DNA from: an uncultured Flavobacteriaceae bacterium
GTDB taxonomy: Bacteria; Bacteroidota; Bacteroidia; Flavobacteriales; Flavobacteriaceae
Assembly (NCBI GenBank): GCA_947494565.1
Contig: CANLVG010000006.1
Location: 186,001-250,000, forward strand
Direction: 5' to 3'
DNA length: 64,000 nt
Part shown: positions 18,820-27,909 of the stretch, piece by piece
Layout: every line of letters starts with the position of its first letter
Numbering within the stretch: the stretch's first letter is position 1
The notes under the pieces: generated by a model
The model's database searches: none
The model's input: the letters and a program-made list of their open reading frames with translations, nothing else
What the model was told of the DNA's origin: nothing
Made by a program: the position numbers and the translations under genes

Positions 18820-19569
18820 ATGCTCACAGCGATTATCGTAGAGGACATGCCTGAATCATTGGCACTATTAAAGCAGGATGTAATGACACAACATCCTGAT
18901 ATCGAAGTGGTCGCAACGGCTCAGAGTGTAGTGGAAGCTGCAAAAGTGTTGCGAAAAACCCACGCTGATATCCTCTTTCTTGATATCATGCTCGGTGACG
19001 GAACGGGTTTCGATATCCTAGAGATCTTCCCTGACCTGAAATCCAAGATCATCTTCGTGACGGCAAGTGACGAATTTGCGTTACGGGCCTTCAAATTTGC
19101 GGCAATCGATTATGTGCTGAAACCCTATTCCCACGAAGAACTAGGGTTGGCAATTACACGGGCTAAAGAGCAGATTCGACCGAATCAAGAACGTTTAGCG
19201 ATTTTAAAGGATACCCTTGTCGCTCCGGAGCAACGACCAGATAAAATATCGTTGCATACCCTAGACAAGATCATCATCGTGAATTTAGATGATATCGTAC
19301 GCTGTGAGTCCGACAGTAACAATACTATTTTCCACCTTCAAGACAAGCGTAGGGTATTTGTGACCAAGACCTTAAAGTATTTTTCGGAGATGTTGCGACA
19401 TTATGATTTTGTACGTATCCATCAAAGCCACCTGGTCAATCTGCACTATATTAGTGCGTACATCAAGACCGATGGGGGTTATCTCATGCTTAAAAATGGG
19501 GAGAATGTACCTGTTTCGGTCCGTAAGAAAACGGAGATCATTGAGATTTTAGATCGAATGCATCGGTAG
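18820..19569 (+). CDS. LytTR-family response regulator, partner of the propeller kinase
   Basis: A 249-aa regulator. The receiver (1-120) has phospho-acceptor Asp55 (ILFLDIMLGDG), the Thr of FVTASDEFA and Lys in VLKPYS. A LytTR domain covers about 145-248 (IVRCESDSNNTIFHL, VRIHQSHLVNLHYI). It starts 7 bp after the kinase stop, so the two genes are one transcription unit. It resembles the 4507-5244 regulator closely enough in plan to be a paralogue. Target genes are unknown; the 247 bp downstream hold nothing recognisable. Confidence 0.93.
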   Translation: MLTAIIVEDMPESLALLKQDVMTQHPDIEVVATAQSVVEAAKVLRKTHADILFLDIMLGDGTGFDILEIFPDLKSKIIFVTASDEFALRAFKFAAIDYVLKPYSHEELGLAITRAKEQIRPNQERLAILKDTLVAPEQRPDKISLHTLDKIIIVNLDDIVRCESDSNNTIFHLQDKRRVFVTKTLKYFSEMLRHYDFVRIHQSHLVNLHYISAYIKTDGGYLMLKNGENVPVSVRKKTEIIEILDRMHR

Positions 19570-19816
19570 GTACACTATGATTGATAAACTCGGATATTGA
19601 CCGATTTTTAAAACACCATGTAATTGATACTAACAGTACATGGATATCTGTTGTTCGAATCGTATGTGCGTATCAGCCTAAGGATGTGGGTCAGCAACAA
19701 GAAAATGAACCAAGTTTTACGTACTTCAGAACAAAGTGGCTAACTTGCTTCACAAGTAACACAATACTTAGGTTCAATCGATAATCCATAGGTTGAATAG
19801 GTAAAAGTTGGTAGGC

Positions 19817-21193
19817 ATGTCAAATCGCGAACTATTTAGCGAATTTCAAGAAGTTTCCGCAAAACAATGGAAACAAAAGATACAAGTCGATCTCAAAGGA
19901 GCGGACTACAATGAAACTCTGGTCTGGGAGTCTCCCGAAGGGATTAAAGTCAAGCCTTTTTATCACACTGATGATGAGGTCTCGATGGTGCAAAACGAAC
20001 GAAAGAATGGTACCTGGAAAATTGGATTCAATATCGATGCTAGTAATGCCTTAACGGCGAACAAAAGAGCCCTGAATATGCTTCAAAGAGGGGTTGAAAG
20101 CCTAAGGTTTACGATTCCGTCCGAAGAAACAAAAATAACGACTTTGCTTGAAGGTATTGACATCAAGATAGTTCCTATCCATTTGAACATGGCGTTTTTA
20201 TCGCGCAAGTACCTAAATGAAGTGGTTGAGTTTTATGGAAGTTCCTTAGAAAATGTATCATTCCATATGGACCCTGTGGGGCAACTCGCTAAAACCGGCA
20301 ACTGGTTTGATAATTGGAATAAGGATTTTGAATTCCTAAAAGATACGCTGACCGGAAGCGCTGCAAACGTACTTAGTGTAAACTTGGCCCTATATCAAAA
20401 TGCCGGAGGGAATATGGTACAGCAACTGGCCTACGGCTTGGCACATGCGAATGAATATCTCAATGCCTTTATCAATACGAATGATGATCCACATCCGAAA
20501 TGCTTAACCTTTACTGTTTCCATTGGAACCAGTTATTTTTTTGAAATCGCAAAGTTGCGGGCGCTACGACGGTTATGGGACGCCTTGATCGAGGCCTACC
20601 CTACGGATGTAAAGATGCATATCATAGCCAGTCCAACAAGGAGGAATAAAACCTTATACGACTACAATACCAATATGTTGCGCACGACCACGGAGTGCAT
20701 GGCGGCTATCTTGGGTGGGGCCGATGAAGTAATGAACATACCTTATGATGCGATATATCATCAAAACAATGAATTTAGTGATCGCATTGCATTAAATCAA
20801 TTGCTATTGTTGAAAAACGAAAGCTATTTTGATAAGGTGCAAAATGCAGCGGATGGAGCTTATTTCATTGATACCATCACTTCTCAATTGGCTGAAAAGG
20901 CGCTGATACTGTTCAAGTCCATTGAAAAAGGAGGGGGATTTTTAAAGCAATTAAAGGCCCATACCGTACAAAGAAAAATAAGCGAAAGTGCTCAAAAAGA
21001 GCAACGTGAATTTGAGAATGGCACCGAAGTTTTAGTGGGTACCAATAAGTACCGCAACCAGAATGACAAAATGAAAGATGAAATCGAGTTGTACCCTTTC
21101 TTAAAAACGAATCCCAGAAAAACCCTGGTTCAGCCGATTCTTGAAAAACGGTTGGCTGAAAGCATCGAACAAAAACGCTTGGACGATGAGTAG
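19817..21193 (+). CDS. mutA: Methylmalonyl-CoA mutase, small (beta) subunit
   Basis: A 458-aa protein of the methylmalonyl-CoA mutase barrel family. It lacks a C-terminal cobalamin-binding domain, as expected for the non-catalytic small subunit that pairs with the large one. Typical segments are [18 protein letters not shown] and the [15 protein letters not shown] region. I chose the ATG at 19817 (MSNRELF); a TTG three codons upstream is less likely. Its end overlaps the start of the large subunit by 8 bp. Together they interconvert succinyl-CoA and (R)-methylmalonyl-CoA for propionate, odd-chain and branched amino-acid metabolism. No epimerase or MeaB chaperone gene lies nearby. Confidence 0.93.
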   Translation: MSNRELFSEFQEVSAKQWKQKIQVDLKGADYNETLVWESPEGIKVKPFYHTDDEVSMVQNERKNGTWKIGFNIDASNALTANKRALNMLQRGVESLRFTIPSEETKITTLLEGIDIKIVPIHLNMAFLSRKYLNEVVEFYGSSLENVSFHMDPVGQLAKTGNWFDNWNKDFEFLKDTLTGSAANVLSVNLALYQNAGGNMVQQLAYGLAHANEYLNAFINTNDDPHPKCLTFTVSIGTSYFFEIAKLRALRRLWDALIEAYPTDVKMHIIASPTRRNKTLYDYNTNMLRTTTECMAAILGGADEVMNIPYDAIYHQNNEFSDRIALNQLLLLKNESYFDKVQNAADGAYFIDTITSQLAEKALILFKSIEKGGGFLKQLKAHTVQRKISESAQKEQREFENGTEVLVGTNKYRNQNDKMKDEIELYPFLKTNPRKTLVQPILEKRLAESIEQKRLDDE

Positions 21194-23381
21194 GAGGGAT
21201 GTATCAAACATCGGTCTAAGGACGGAAAATGAAAAGTCAAAGACGCAGGCCGAAAAAACTGATGTCGGTTCGAACCGAGTCGAGAATAGCATACCATTCG
21301 AAACCGCGGAAACAATCACGATAAAGGCGCTGTTTTCCGAAGAGGATATTGAAGATGCGGAGCATTTGAATTTTGCAGCAGGAATTCCACCATACCTGCG
21401 AGGCCCTTATTCCACAATGTACGTACGCCGCCCCTGGACGATTCGCCAATATGCAGGATTTTCCACTGCCCAGGAGAGCAATGCCTTCTACAGAAGAAAT
21501 TTGAAGGGAGGCCAGAAGGGATTATCGGTCGCCTTCGATTTACCTACGCATCGCGGCTATGATAGCGACCATGAACGAGTGGTCGGTGATGTCGGCAAAG
21601 CTGGGGTCGCTATTGATTCAGTCGAAGATATGAAGATCTTATTTGAAGGAATTCCGCTGGATCAAATGTCCGTATCCATGACCATGAACGGTGCTGTTTT
21701 ACCGATCATGGCCTTTTACATTGTGGCCGCGGAAGAACAGGGCGTCGATAAGGCACGCTTAGCGGGAACCATCCAGAATGATATTCTAAAGGAGTTTATG
21801 GTTCGAAATACCTATATATACCCTCCAAAACCATCGATGCAACTGGTGGCCGATATTTTTGAATACACCAGTCGGTTCATGCCCAAGTTCAATAGTATCA
21901 GCATATCCGGATACCATATGCACGAGGCCGGGGCATCGGCCGATATTGAATTGGCGTATACCTTATCGGACGGACTGGAATATATTAAGACCGGACTCAA
22001 AGCCGGACTTAAAATCGATGATTTTGCGCCGCGTCTATCGTTTTTTTGGGGTATCGGGATGAATCATTTTATGGAAATCGCCAAGATGCGTGCGGCACGA
22101 ATGCTATGGGCCAAATTGGTAAAGCAGTTTAATCCGAAGAACCCGAAATCGCTTGCCTTGCGCACACACTGCCAAACAAGTGGATGGAGTTTGACGGAGC
22201 AGGACCCTTTCAATAATGTGGCCCGAACCACCATTGAGGCGATGGCGGCGACCTTAGGAGGTACGCAAAGCTTGCATACGAACGCTTTGGACGAAGCGAT
22301 TGCCTTACCCACTGATTTTTCGGCCCGAATAGCACGTGAGACACAGCTTTTCATCCAAGAAGAAACAAAAATCACCAAAACCGTGGATCCTTGGGCAGGT
22401 AGTTATTATGTGGAATACTTGACCGATCAGCTCACCAAAAGATCTTGGGACTTGATACAGGAGGTAGAGGAATTGGGCGGAATGACCAAGGCCATTGAAG
22501 CAGGAATTCCGAAGATGCGTATTGAGCAGGCTGCGGCACGAAAACAAGCACGTATTGATAGCGGTCAAGACGTCATCGTAGGGGTAAATAAATTTCAGCT
22601 TGAGGAAGAAGAGGAACTTCATATTCTCGAAGTCGATAACCAAGAAGTACGAAGGCAACAATTAGAGCGTCTGGCTGCGCTTAAAAATTCAAGAAATGAG
22701 AAAGTTGTAGAAAGCGCATTGGCAAAATTGACCGCTGGGGCCCTATCGAAAATGGAATCTGGTGACGAAAATTTGCCTCTGGATAATAATTTGCTAGCTT
22801 TAGCGGTAGAGGCGGCGCGTTTGCGGGCGACCTTAGGTGAAATCAGCAGCGCTCTCGAATCGGTTTTCGGGCGCCATAAAGCGGTGATAAATTCATTTTC
22901 AGGGGTGTATTCAAAAGCAATAAAAGATGACGATAGTTTTGAAAAAGCGCGGGCTATGGCCGATCGATTCGCAGTACAGGATGGTCGTCGTCCACGTATT
23001 ATGATCGCTAAAATGGGACAAGATGGGCATGACCGTGGGGCAAAGGTAGTGGCTACAAGCTACGCCGATTTAGGATTTGATGTTGATATCGGTCCTTTGT
23101 TTCAAACTCCTCAAGAAGCTGCAAAGCAGGCGGTCGAAAATGATGTACATATTCTTGGCGTCTCTTCATTGGCAGCAGGGCACAAAACGTTGGTTCCGGC
23201 CGTTATCACAGCGTTAAAAACCTATGGTCGTGAAGATATTATGGTCATTGTGGGAGGAGTGATTCCAAAGCAGGATTATCAGTTCTTATTTGATGCAGGG
23301 GCGGCTGCGGTTTTTGGTCCGGGTACCAAAATAAGTGATACTGCCATTCAATTACTAGGGTTATTGATGGATGAGGTCTAA
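21186..23381 (+). CDS. mutB: Methylmalonyl-CoA mutase, large (alpha, catalytic) subunit
   Basis: A 731-aa protein. The N-terminal substrate barrel covers about 50-550, with the family hallmarks [34 protein letters not shown] and [16 protein letters not shown]. The C-terminal cobalamin domain covers about 595-731 with the DxHxxG motif (D613, H615, GQDGHDRG), where the His ligates cobalt. It ends with the usual [12 protein letters not shown] and VVGGVIP motifs. The start ATG at 21186 (MSRRDV) matches family N-termini and overlaps the mutA stop by 8 bp; a start 15 codons upstream would create a long overlap and was rejected. Length is normal for the family. Confidence 0.95.
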   Translation: MSRRDVSNIGLRTENEKSKTQAEKTDVGSNRVENSIPFETAETITIKALFSEEDIEDAEHLNFAAGIPPYLRGPYSTMYVRRPWTIRQYAGFSTAQESNAFYRRNLKGGQKGLSVAFDLPTHRGYDSDHERVVGDVGKAGVAIDSVEDMKILFEGIPLDQMSVSMTMNGAVLPIMAFYIVAAEEQGVDKARLAGTIQNDILKEFMVRNTYIYPPKPSMQLVADIFEYTSRFMPKFNSISISGYHMHEAGASADIELAYTLSDGLEYIKTGLKAGLKIDDFAPRLSFFWGIGMNHFMEIAKMRAARMLWAKLVKQFNPKNPKSLALRTHCQTSGWSLTEQDPFNNVARTTIEAMAATLGGTQSLHTNALDEAIALPTDFSARIARETQLFIQEETKITKTVDPWAGSYYVEYLTDQLTKRSWDLIQEVEELGGMTKAIEAGIPKMRIEQAAARKQARIDSGQDVIVGVNKFQLEEEEELHILEVDNQEVRRQQLERLAALKNSRNEKVVESALAKLTAGALSKMESGDENLPLDNNLLALAVEAARLRATLGEISSALESVFGRHKAVINSFSGVYSKAIKDDDSFEKARAMADRFAVQDGRRPRIMIAKMGQDGHDRGAKVVATSYADLGFDVDIGPLFQTPQEAAKQAVENDVHILGVSSLAAGHKTLVPAVITALKTYGREDIMVIVGGVIPKQDYQFLFDAGAAAVFGPGTKISDTAIQLLGLLMDEV

Positions 23382-23438
23382 GGACAAACAACCAAATCCG
23401 GTGTATCATTCGGGTACTCTTATTTTAGAATTCCAACG

Positions 23439-24446
23439 CTAGGAAAGTACCCACTCAGACCCTAATTCGTTTTTGCATACAGTACCCGAGATCCAATCAT
23501 CTATGTTTTTAAAGGTAGTAGCGGCAATACCCGATAGGGCTTCCGGGGTCATATATGCTTGATGTGGTGTCAACAGTACATTGGGCAGAGCAAGTAATGT
23601 TTTCAATTGTTGATTTTCAATACCCTCATTGGAATGATCCTTGAAGAACGTACCTTTTTCTTTTTCAATAACATCGGTGCAGTAGCCAGCAATCTCTTTT
23701 TTTTGTAAAGTGTCTATTAGGGCCCTTGTATCTACAATGGCTCCACGTGCCGTATTGATTAAAATGGCCCTTGGTTTCATTAAGGCCAACTTTTTCCTGT
23801 CGATCAAATAGTAGTTGTCATAGGTCAAGGGAATATGGAGACTTACGACATCCGATTTTTTCAAAACTTGGTCCATAGTCCCGTAGGTCACGCCACAAAG
23901 TTCGACTAGATCCGCATCCGGTTTTAAATCGCAGGCCAGAACCTTGCACCCAAAGCCATGCATGATCTTGACCATAATACTTCCAATTTTTCCAGTACCT
24001 ATGATGCCAACGGTCTTTCCGTGCAGGTTTGAACCCATTAAACCTTTCTGTGAGAAATTATAACGGATCACCTGACTATGGGCCAAGACTATTTTTCGAT
24101 TGAAAGCAAGTAGCAGCGCAGTAGCATGCTCGGCAATAGCGTGAGGCGAATATTCCGGAACATTGGCTACTTGAAAACCAAGGTACTTAGCGGTCTTGAT
24201 CCGAATATTATTATGACCTGCAGAGCGCAACGTAATGTATCGTACACCTAAGTTCCAGAGTTTTTCAAGCACGATACTTGAAGCATCATCGCCCGAGAAT
24301 ATTGAAACCGCTTTATAGCCCATGGCCTGAATAGCCGTATCGGTATCTAAGGCGTCTTCGGTATAGGTAACCTTGTGACCGCTTTTATTTGCGTTATCAA
24401 GAAAAGGAATTTCATATTCCTTTGCGCTATAGATCAGTACCTTCAT
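23439..24446 (-). CDS. ldhA: D-lactate dehydrogenase-type 2-hydroxyacid dehydrogenase
   Basis: A 335-aa NAD-dependent D-2-hydroxyacid dehydrogenase. It contains the Rossmann motif GIIGTGKIGS (about 148-157), the arginine of LRSAGHNN, the NTARGAIVDT segment and the catalytic-His strand LTPHQAYMT. The YSPHAIAEH motif is typical of the fermentative LdhA subgroup that reduces pyruvate to D-lactate. It overlaps the upstream lipoprotein gene by 20 bp and is the last gene of a three-gene unit (25525 to 23439). Its position beside the stress and oxygen-limitation block fits a role in redox balance when respiration is limited. Confidence 0.88.
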   Translation of the reverse strand: MKVLIYSAKEYEIPFLDNANKSGHKVTYTEDALDTDTAIQAMGYKAVSIFSGDDASSIVLEKLWNLGVRYITLRSAGHNNIRIKTAKYLGFQVANVPEYSPHAIAEHATALLLAFNRKIVLAHSQVIRYNFSQKGLMGSNLHGKTVGIIGTGKIGSIMVKIMHGFGCKVLACDLKPDADLVELCGVTYGTMDQVLKKSDVVSLHIPLTYDNYYLIDRKKLALMKPRAILINTARGAIVDTRALIDTLQKKEIAGYCTDVIEKEKGTFFKDHSNEGIENQQLKTLLALPNVLLTPHQAYMTPEALSGIAATTFKNIDDWISGTVCKNELGSEWVLS

Positions 24447-25086
24447 TGTTGTTCGGTTTTCTAAAGATCAAATCTTGCTCTTCCATAGCGACCACGATCA
24501 GGCGCACATAATCTTTAATCGTCTTGTCAACATTGTCGGGATCTAGAATATCAACGCTGCCTCGCCATATCAATGAACGCTCTTTACCAACACATATACA
24601 GTATAGCGAAGTCTCGGCATTGTACACCGTATAGGTTTCATAATATTCATCCTCATAATAGATACTTTGATGCTTTCTATAATCTTCACTGAATCCTTCG
24701 TTACTATTGTAAAGATCATTTATGGACTTCATAAAAGATTGTCTGCTTTCAGACCCAACTATTTTTGTCAATAATATGGCGTCAAAATCCTTATCCAAAA
24801 GACTTTGTTCGAAGTTGTTCAGTTCTTTTTCGGTTCGTCTTGAATCGGTAAAGTTCACATCAAAAACATCAAGGCTTCTGACGGCCTCTATATTTCTGGC
24901 TTCGAATTGTTTTTGCAATTTGGTCTCGAAGTTTGCTCGGGCTTTTCTATTATTACTGATACCGACAATCAGTACCTTATTTGCATCGAAGATGACGATA
25001 TCTGGATTTTTCCAATTTTCGACCATCTCTGTTGAAGAGCATCCTATGAGGCCCAACAGGAAGAACAATAGTAGTTTTTTCATCAT
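24427..25086 (-). CDS. Hypothetical lipoprotein (219 aa)
   Basis: The lipobox reads LLGLIGC followed by SSTE, giving a periplasm-facing or surface lipoprotein. The mature sequence begins MVENWKNPDIVIFDANKVLIVGIS and has an alternating alpha/beta pattern (VLIVGIS, FEARNIEAVRS, DAILLTKIVGSES). This layout recalls DUF4136-like envelope lipoproteins, but I cannot name the family with certainty. It sits between a coiled-coil protein gene (7 bp gap) and ldhA (20-bp overlap), so it is co-transcribed with them. Confidence 0.75.
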   Translation of the reverse strand: MMKKLLLFFLLGLIGCSSTEMVENWKNPDIVIFDANKVLIVGISNNRKARANFETKLQKQFEARNIEAVRSLDVFDVNFTDSRRTEKELNNFEQSLLDKDFDAILLTKIVGSESRQSFMKSINDLYNSNEGFSEDYRKHQSIYYEDEYYETYTVYNAETSLYCICVGKERSLIWRGSVDILDPDNVDKTIKDYVRLIVVAMEEQDLIFRKPNNNEGTDL

Positions 25087-25093
25087 TTCCTTT

Positions 25094-25525
25094 TTATGGT
25101 TGTAGTCGTTCTCGTTTGTCTTTTTTTCTAATCGAGCTTAGCAGTTTAAAAAGTCGCTCTTTGATTGCCCGATATCCTTGGGTATAATCGTTCATTTCTC
25201 CTTTGAGTTCTTCGTGTGTGGCCAAATAGGCCTTTTCCATTTTTAGTTGATCGATATCATCAACAAGTATCTCCAGTTGATTTCCGTGGGCCTGCACCTT
25301 TTTGAAGAGCGGAACACTATTTTTTTCGGCTGTTTGGAGTTGTCCGACAAGGGTTTTGCTTTTCTGATAAAAACTCGAGTCGATTAACTGAAGTGTAAAT
25401 GATTGTACTAGCTTGTTCAAGAAAAGTTGCTCCTCCCTCATGAACTTCAGTTCTGAAAGCCAAAGCTTGGTCTCTTCATTTAGTTCATCAGCGCTCAACC
25501 ATTGTATGTAGTGATACGTTTTCAT
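25094..25525 (-). CDS. Coiled-coil hypothetical protein, paralogue of the 26134-26571 product
   Basis: A 143-aa, highly helical soluble protein with a long coiled coil at about 20-125 and a basic tail (IRKKDKRERLQP). Around residues 20-45 it has the pattern W-x-S-E-L-x-F-M-R-E-E-Q-x-F-L-x-K-L, which is echoed in the product of 26134-26571 (SNLYFMQDEILFIDHLL). I do not recognise a family. It heads the unit containing a lipoprotein and ldhA, and lies behind the hsp20 terminator. Confidence 0.7.
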   Translation of the reverse strand: MKTYHYIQWLSADELNEETKLWLSELKFMREEQLFLNKLVQSFTLQLIDSSFYQKSKTLVGQLQTAEKNSVPLFKKVQAHGNQLEILVDDIDQLKMEKAYLATHEELKGEMNDYTQGYRAIKERLFKLLSSIRKKDKRERLQP

Positions 25526-25551
25526 CGTTTTGGATTTGAAACATGTGCTAT

Positions 25552-25583
25552 AAAAACGTCAAGCGGATACCATCCGCTTGACG
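25552..25583 (-). terminator. Terminator of the hsp20 transcript, minus strand
   Basis: A perfect 12-bp stem (CGTCAAGCGGAT at 25557-25568 with ATCCGCTTGACG at 25572-25583) and a 3-nt loop, followed on the minus strand by five T. It lies 12 bp after the hsp20 stop codon. Confidence 0.9.
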
Positions 25584-25594
25584 CATAGTGCGTA

Positions 25595-26035
25595 TTACGC
25601 TACTTCGATAACCCTTTTAGGCTTTTCCGATGTTTCTTCGTTTTTCATAAGCCGAAGCTTTAGTATGCCATTGGTATAGGTAGCTTCCACATCTTTCGAA
25701 TTGTCCACAGTTTTTGGTAATTGAAGGGACCTTCTGAAAGAACGATAGTTAAACTCCTTTCGGGTATACGCATCATTTTGCTCTTCCTCCTCTTCGTTCT
25801 TCACGGCGGATACTTCGAGAATATCATCGTTCATGGTAATCTCGAAATCCTTTTTTTCGAAGCCGGGAGAAGCCAACTCTATCTCAAAGCCATCATCATG
25901 TTCTTTCACGTTCATGGCGGGAAGCGACTTCTCTAAGTTGAAGAAATCGCTATGGAATAGGTCATCACGATCAAAGAAATCGACCAAATTACTATTCCAG
26001 GGAAATCGGTTTTTGTTAAACTTGATAAGTGACAT
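25595..26035 (-). CDS. Hsp20/alpha-crystallin small heat-shock protein
   Basis: A 146-aa small heat-shock protein. The alpha-crystallin domain covers about 38-140 (PAMNVKEHDDGFEIELASPG, DILEVSAVKNE, FRRSLQLPKTVD, ATYTNGILKLRL) with a short basic-acidic tail instead of a clear IXI motif. The start is the ATG at 26033-26035 (MSLIKFNKN); a start 14 codons upstream adds a non-family extension. It acts as an ATP-independent holdase in the cytoplasm. An FNR-type palindrome (26110-26123) and a -7-like box (TACTTTAG from 26087) precede it, so it probably belongs to the regulon described here. A strong terminator follows. Confidence 0.92.
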   Translation of the reverse strand: MSLIKFNKNRFPWNSNLVDFFDRDDLFHSDFFNLEKSLPAMNVKEHDDGFEIELASPGFEKKDFEITMNDDILEVSAVKNEEEEEQNDAYTRKEFNYRSFRRSLQLPKTVDNSKDVEATYTNGILKLRLMKNEETSEKPKRVIEVA

Positions 26036-26109
26036 AGTGTTCGATTTTTGAGGGTTAGTACATCGATTCATATTCAAGGCTAAAGTATACTCCCATCACA
26101 AAATTTAAA

Positions 26110-26123
26110 ATGATTTTGGTCAG
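26110..26123 (-). promoter_or_regulatory. FNR/CRP-type operator A, hsp20 promoter
   Basis: ATGATTTTGGTCAG fits ATGAY-N4-RTCAK. On the minus strand a -7-like box (TACTTTAG) begins at 26087, 29.5 bp from the palindrome centre, so the operator sits near -41.5 of hsp20. Confidence 0.65.
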
Positions 26124-26133
26124 TTACGAGCGA

Positions 26134-26571
26134 CTAAGGGTTCGATTTGGGTTTATTTTTTTTCAAAATTCCCCCGGCATAATTGAATATTTCCGATTTC
26201 AGCATCTGAAAACTTTTCAAGCACTTGGTAACTTCGACTTTCATCGTGTCATGTCGCTGATAATAAGGTTCATCGCACTTAGAATTGGTACACCTTAACA
26301 TTCCTACAAGATTTTTCTCATGGTTGCTGACAAGAGTTCCCAATTTCTCTTTTTGTTGCTTGACTTTTTTGAGACGGAATAGATAATCTTGGATGCGTTC
26401 GAATAAGTTCGGGGTCGTAGGCTGAAAAATATAAGCGTTCAGAAGATGGTCAATGAATAGTATTTCGTCTTGCATGAAGTAAAGGTTCGATTGCCATTGC
26501 CTCAACTCTTGATGCAAGCGCTCTACTTTTTGAGACTGATCGGCCTTTGTGAATTGATTTTGAGAGGTCAT
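26134..26571 (-). CDS. Coiled-coil hypothetical protein, paralogue of the 25094-25525 product
   Basis: A 145-aa, strongly helical protein with a coiled coil at about 15-130 and a basic tail (GGILKKNKPKSNP). Two Cys residues (CTNSKCDE) sit mid-protein. Its N-terminal third matches the pattern of the 25094-25525 product (LYFMQDEILFIDHLLNAYIF), including the idea of W-Q-S-N-L-x-F-M-x-D-E. The gene ends 11 bp before operator A and starts 6 bp after the preceding gene, so it is the last gene of the unit beginning at 27841. Function unknown. Confidence 0.7.
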   Translation of the reverse strand: MTSQNQFTKADQSQKVERLHQELRQWQSNLYFMQDEILFIDHLLNAYIFQPTTPNLFERIQDYLFRLKKVKQQKEKLGTLVSNHEKNLVGMLRCTNSKCDEPYYQRHDTMKVEVTKCLKSFQMLKSEIFNYAGGILKKNKPKSNP

Positions 26572-26577
26572 ACGCTG

Positions 26578-26979
26578 CTATTTATAAAAATCCCGTATCA
26601 GGGCCACCACCTGATTATCGGTCATGCTATCCACTTTAATAACCGATCTTATTTTTGCTGCGAGTAGTCGGTGGTTATCGTTGAGCTCTTTTCTGAACTT
26701 AGTAGCGGTATCAGCGGGACCAAATATGATAATCGCTTCAGCATCTTTGACTAGTTCTGCGAGGGTATTGAAATACCTTTTAATTTGATGCTTTTTACGT
26801 TCCGAGTATTTACTGTCTTGTACAACGTCTTGAGGGCCACCTTTCAATTTAGTGCCCGAACCTCCCGAAGGCCGATAATTTTCGACCTCTGAAAAAAGGG
26901 TTTGTCTGACTTCTCCTTTTTCCGTCAATGTTATGATATGTGCTTTCTGGATATCCATCCAAATTCCTATTTTTTTCAT
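26578..26979 (-). CDS. eRF1/Pelota-like (baeRF-type) small protein
   Basis: A 133-aa protein. It opens MKKIGIWMDIQKAHIITL, has a Gly/Lys-rich loop (about 35-55) and then an alpha/beta segment with IIIFGPADTATKFRKEL and an IKVDSMTDNQVVALIRDFY end. The order of a short beta start followed by a G-P-x-x-x-x-x-x-F-x-K-E-L helix is what I know from bacterial eRF1-domain (baeRF) and host-attachment-like proteins, which are thought to act on ribosomes. This is fold-level recognition only. It lies 13 bp after a universal stress protein gene and is co-transcribed with it. Confidence 0.5.
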   Translation of the reverse strand: MKKIGIWMDIQKAHIITLTEKGEVRQTLFSEVENYRPSGGSGTKLKGGPQDVVQDSKYSERKKHQIKRYFNTLAELVKDAEAIIIFGPADTATKFRKELNDNHRLLAAKIRSVIKVDSMTDNQVVALIRDFYK

Positions 26980-26992
26980 TATGCGGGTAGAA

Positions 26993-27841
26993 TTAGATTA
27001 CATCGTGCAAAGTGAGCACGGGTATTTTTGAATGGTATCCCATTTCTTTTACTAAAGGGTTGGAGAGTATGCTTCCAAATAAGCTATGTTTCTTATTGAC
27101 AAATGCAATCATATCACTTTCCCTACTTTCGACGAATGCACTGATTCCTGATTTTACTTTTAGGTCTCTCAGTGTATGATAGCTATGATCGGTACCTTCA
27201 AGTATCGATTCGAGCAATTCCTTATTGCTCATTTGTTCACGATTTAGTTTTAGTTCTCTTTCAATATGTAAAACCCGTATCGCTGCATGATGAAATGAGG
27301 CTATTTCCAAGAGGTAGTTCAATTCTCTACGCTTAAAATTTGTTTTGTAATCCGTAGGAAAGACAATCTCTTTGGGGGCTTTAAATCGTAGCTCTTGTGG
27401 AATTGCCATTACCGGACACTCGGTTACCTTCTCCATGACATCAACTGCGTTCGTTCCGAAGACCACACTTTCAGAACCTGTTGCTCCTTTTGTACCCATG
27501 ATGACCATGTCAATATCATATTTGGCAATGGTCGATTTGATGGCGAACAAAAGCGAATTGAAAGTTGAAATGGTGTGAAAGCGATGTTTCGGATTGTCTT
27601 GATTCAGCGCCAAAATATCCATGAGTTTTTCGAATCTCTTTTCCGAAGTGTGCCTAGCGTTTTCATGGGCTTGGTCACCAGGTTCAGGTACGAAAAACTT
27701 ATCTATGGAATACCCATTGACCAAGTAGGCATTCAGTAAGTAAAAATCACAGGTTTGGTCTTTATAGAGTTCCAGCGCATAACGAATTGCGTTCAGCGCG
27801 TTTTTTGAAAAATCGGTGGGTAATAAAATTCTTTTGTCCAT
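26993..27841 (-). CDS. Tandem-domain universal stress protein (Usp 1 of 5)
   Basis: A 282-aa protein with two UspA domains (about 1-145 and 150-282). The N-terminal domain has the DFSKNALNAIRYALEL start and a nucleotide-binding loop MGTKGATG followed by a FGTNA segment, matching the ATP-binding Usp signature G-x2-G-x9-G-(S/T). The C-terminal domain lacks it and ends with KIPVLTLHD. It is the first gene of a unit with the baeRF-like and coiled-coil genes. Operator B (27896-27909) and a minus-strand TAATTTTA box from 27873 lie just upstream. Confidence 0.88.
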   Translation of the reverse strand: MDKRILLPTDFSKNALNAIRYALELYKDQTCDFYLLNAYLVNGYSIDKFFVPEPGDQAHENARHTSEKRFEKLMDILALNQDNPKHRFHTISTFNSLLFAIKSTIAKYDIDMVIMGTKGATGSESVVFGTNAVDVMEKVTECPVMAIPQELRFKAPKEIVFPTDYKTNFKRRELNYLLEIASFHHAAIRVLHIERELKLNREQMSNKELLESILEGTDHSYHTLRDLKVKSGISAFVESRESDMIAFVNKKHSLFGSILSNPLVKEMGYHSKIPVLTLHDVI

Positions 27842-27895
27842 ATCTTGATAATTGAGATGATGTCATAAAATTAGAGGCCAAAGACCAACCGTGCT

Positions 27896-27909
27896 ATGAC
27901 CATCGTCAG
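27896..27909 (-). promoter_or_regulatory. FNR/CRP-type operator B, promoter of Usp 1
   Basis: ATGACCATCGTCAG fits ATGAY-N4-RTCAK. Its right end overlaps the stop codon of the preceding usp gene. A -7-like box TAATTTTA starts at 27873 on the minus strand, 29.5 bp from the centre, and therefore belongs to the 26993-27841 gene. Confidence 0.68.

Noticed and set aside
21141-21185. Upstream start for the large methylmalonyl-CoA mutase subunit
   Set aside because: It would add 15 residues not found in the family and lie deeper inside mutA; MSRRDV at 21186 fits.
27856-27867. ATGATGTCAT near 27857 as a further FNR-type site
   Set aside because: The half-sites have no 4-bp spacer, so it does not fit the ATGAY-N4-RTCAK pattern.
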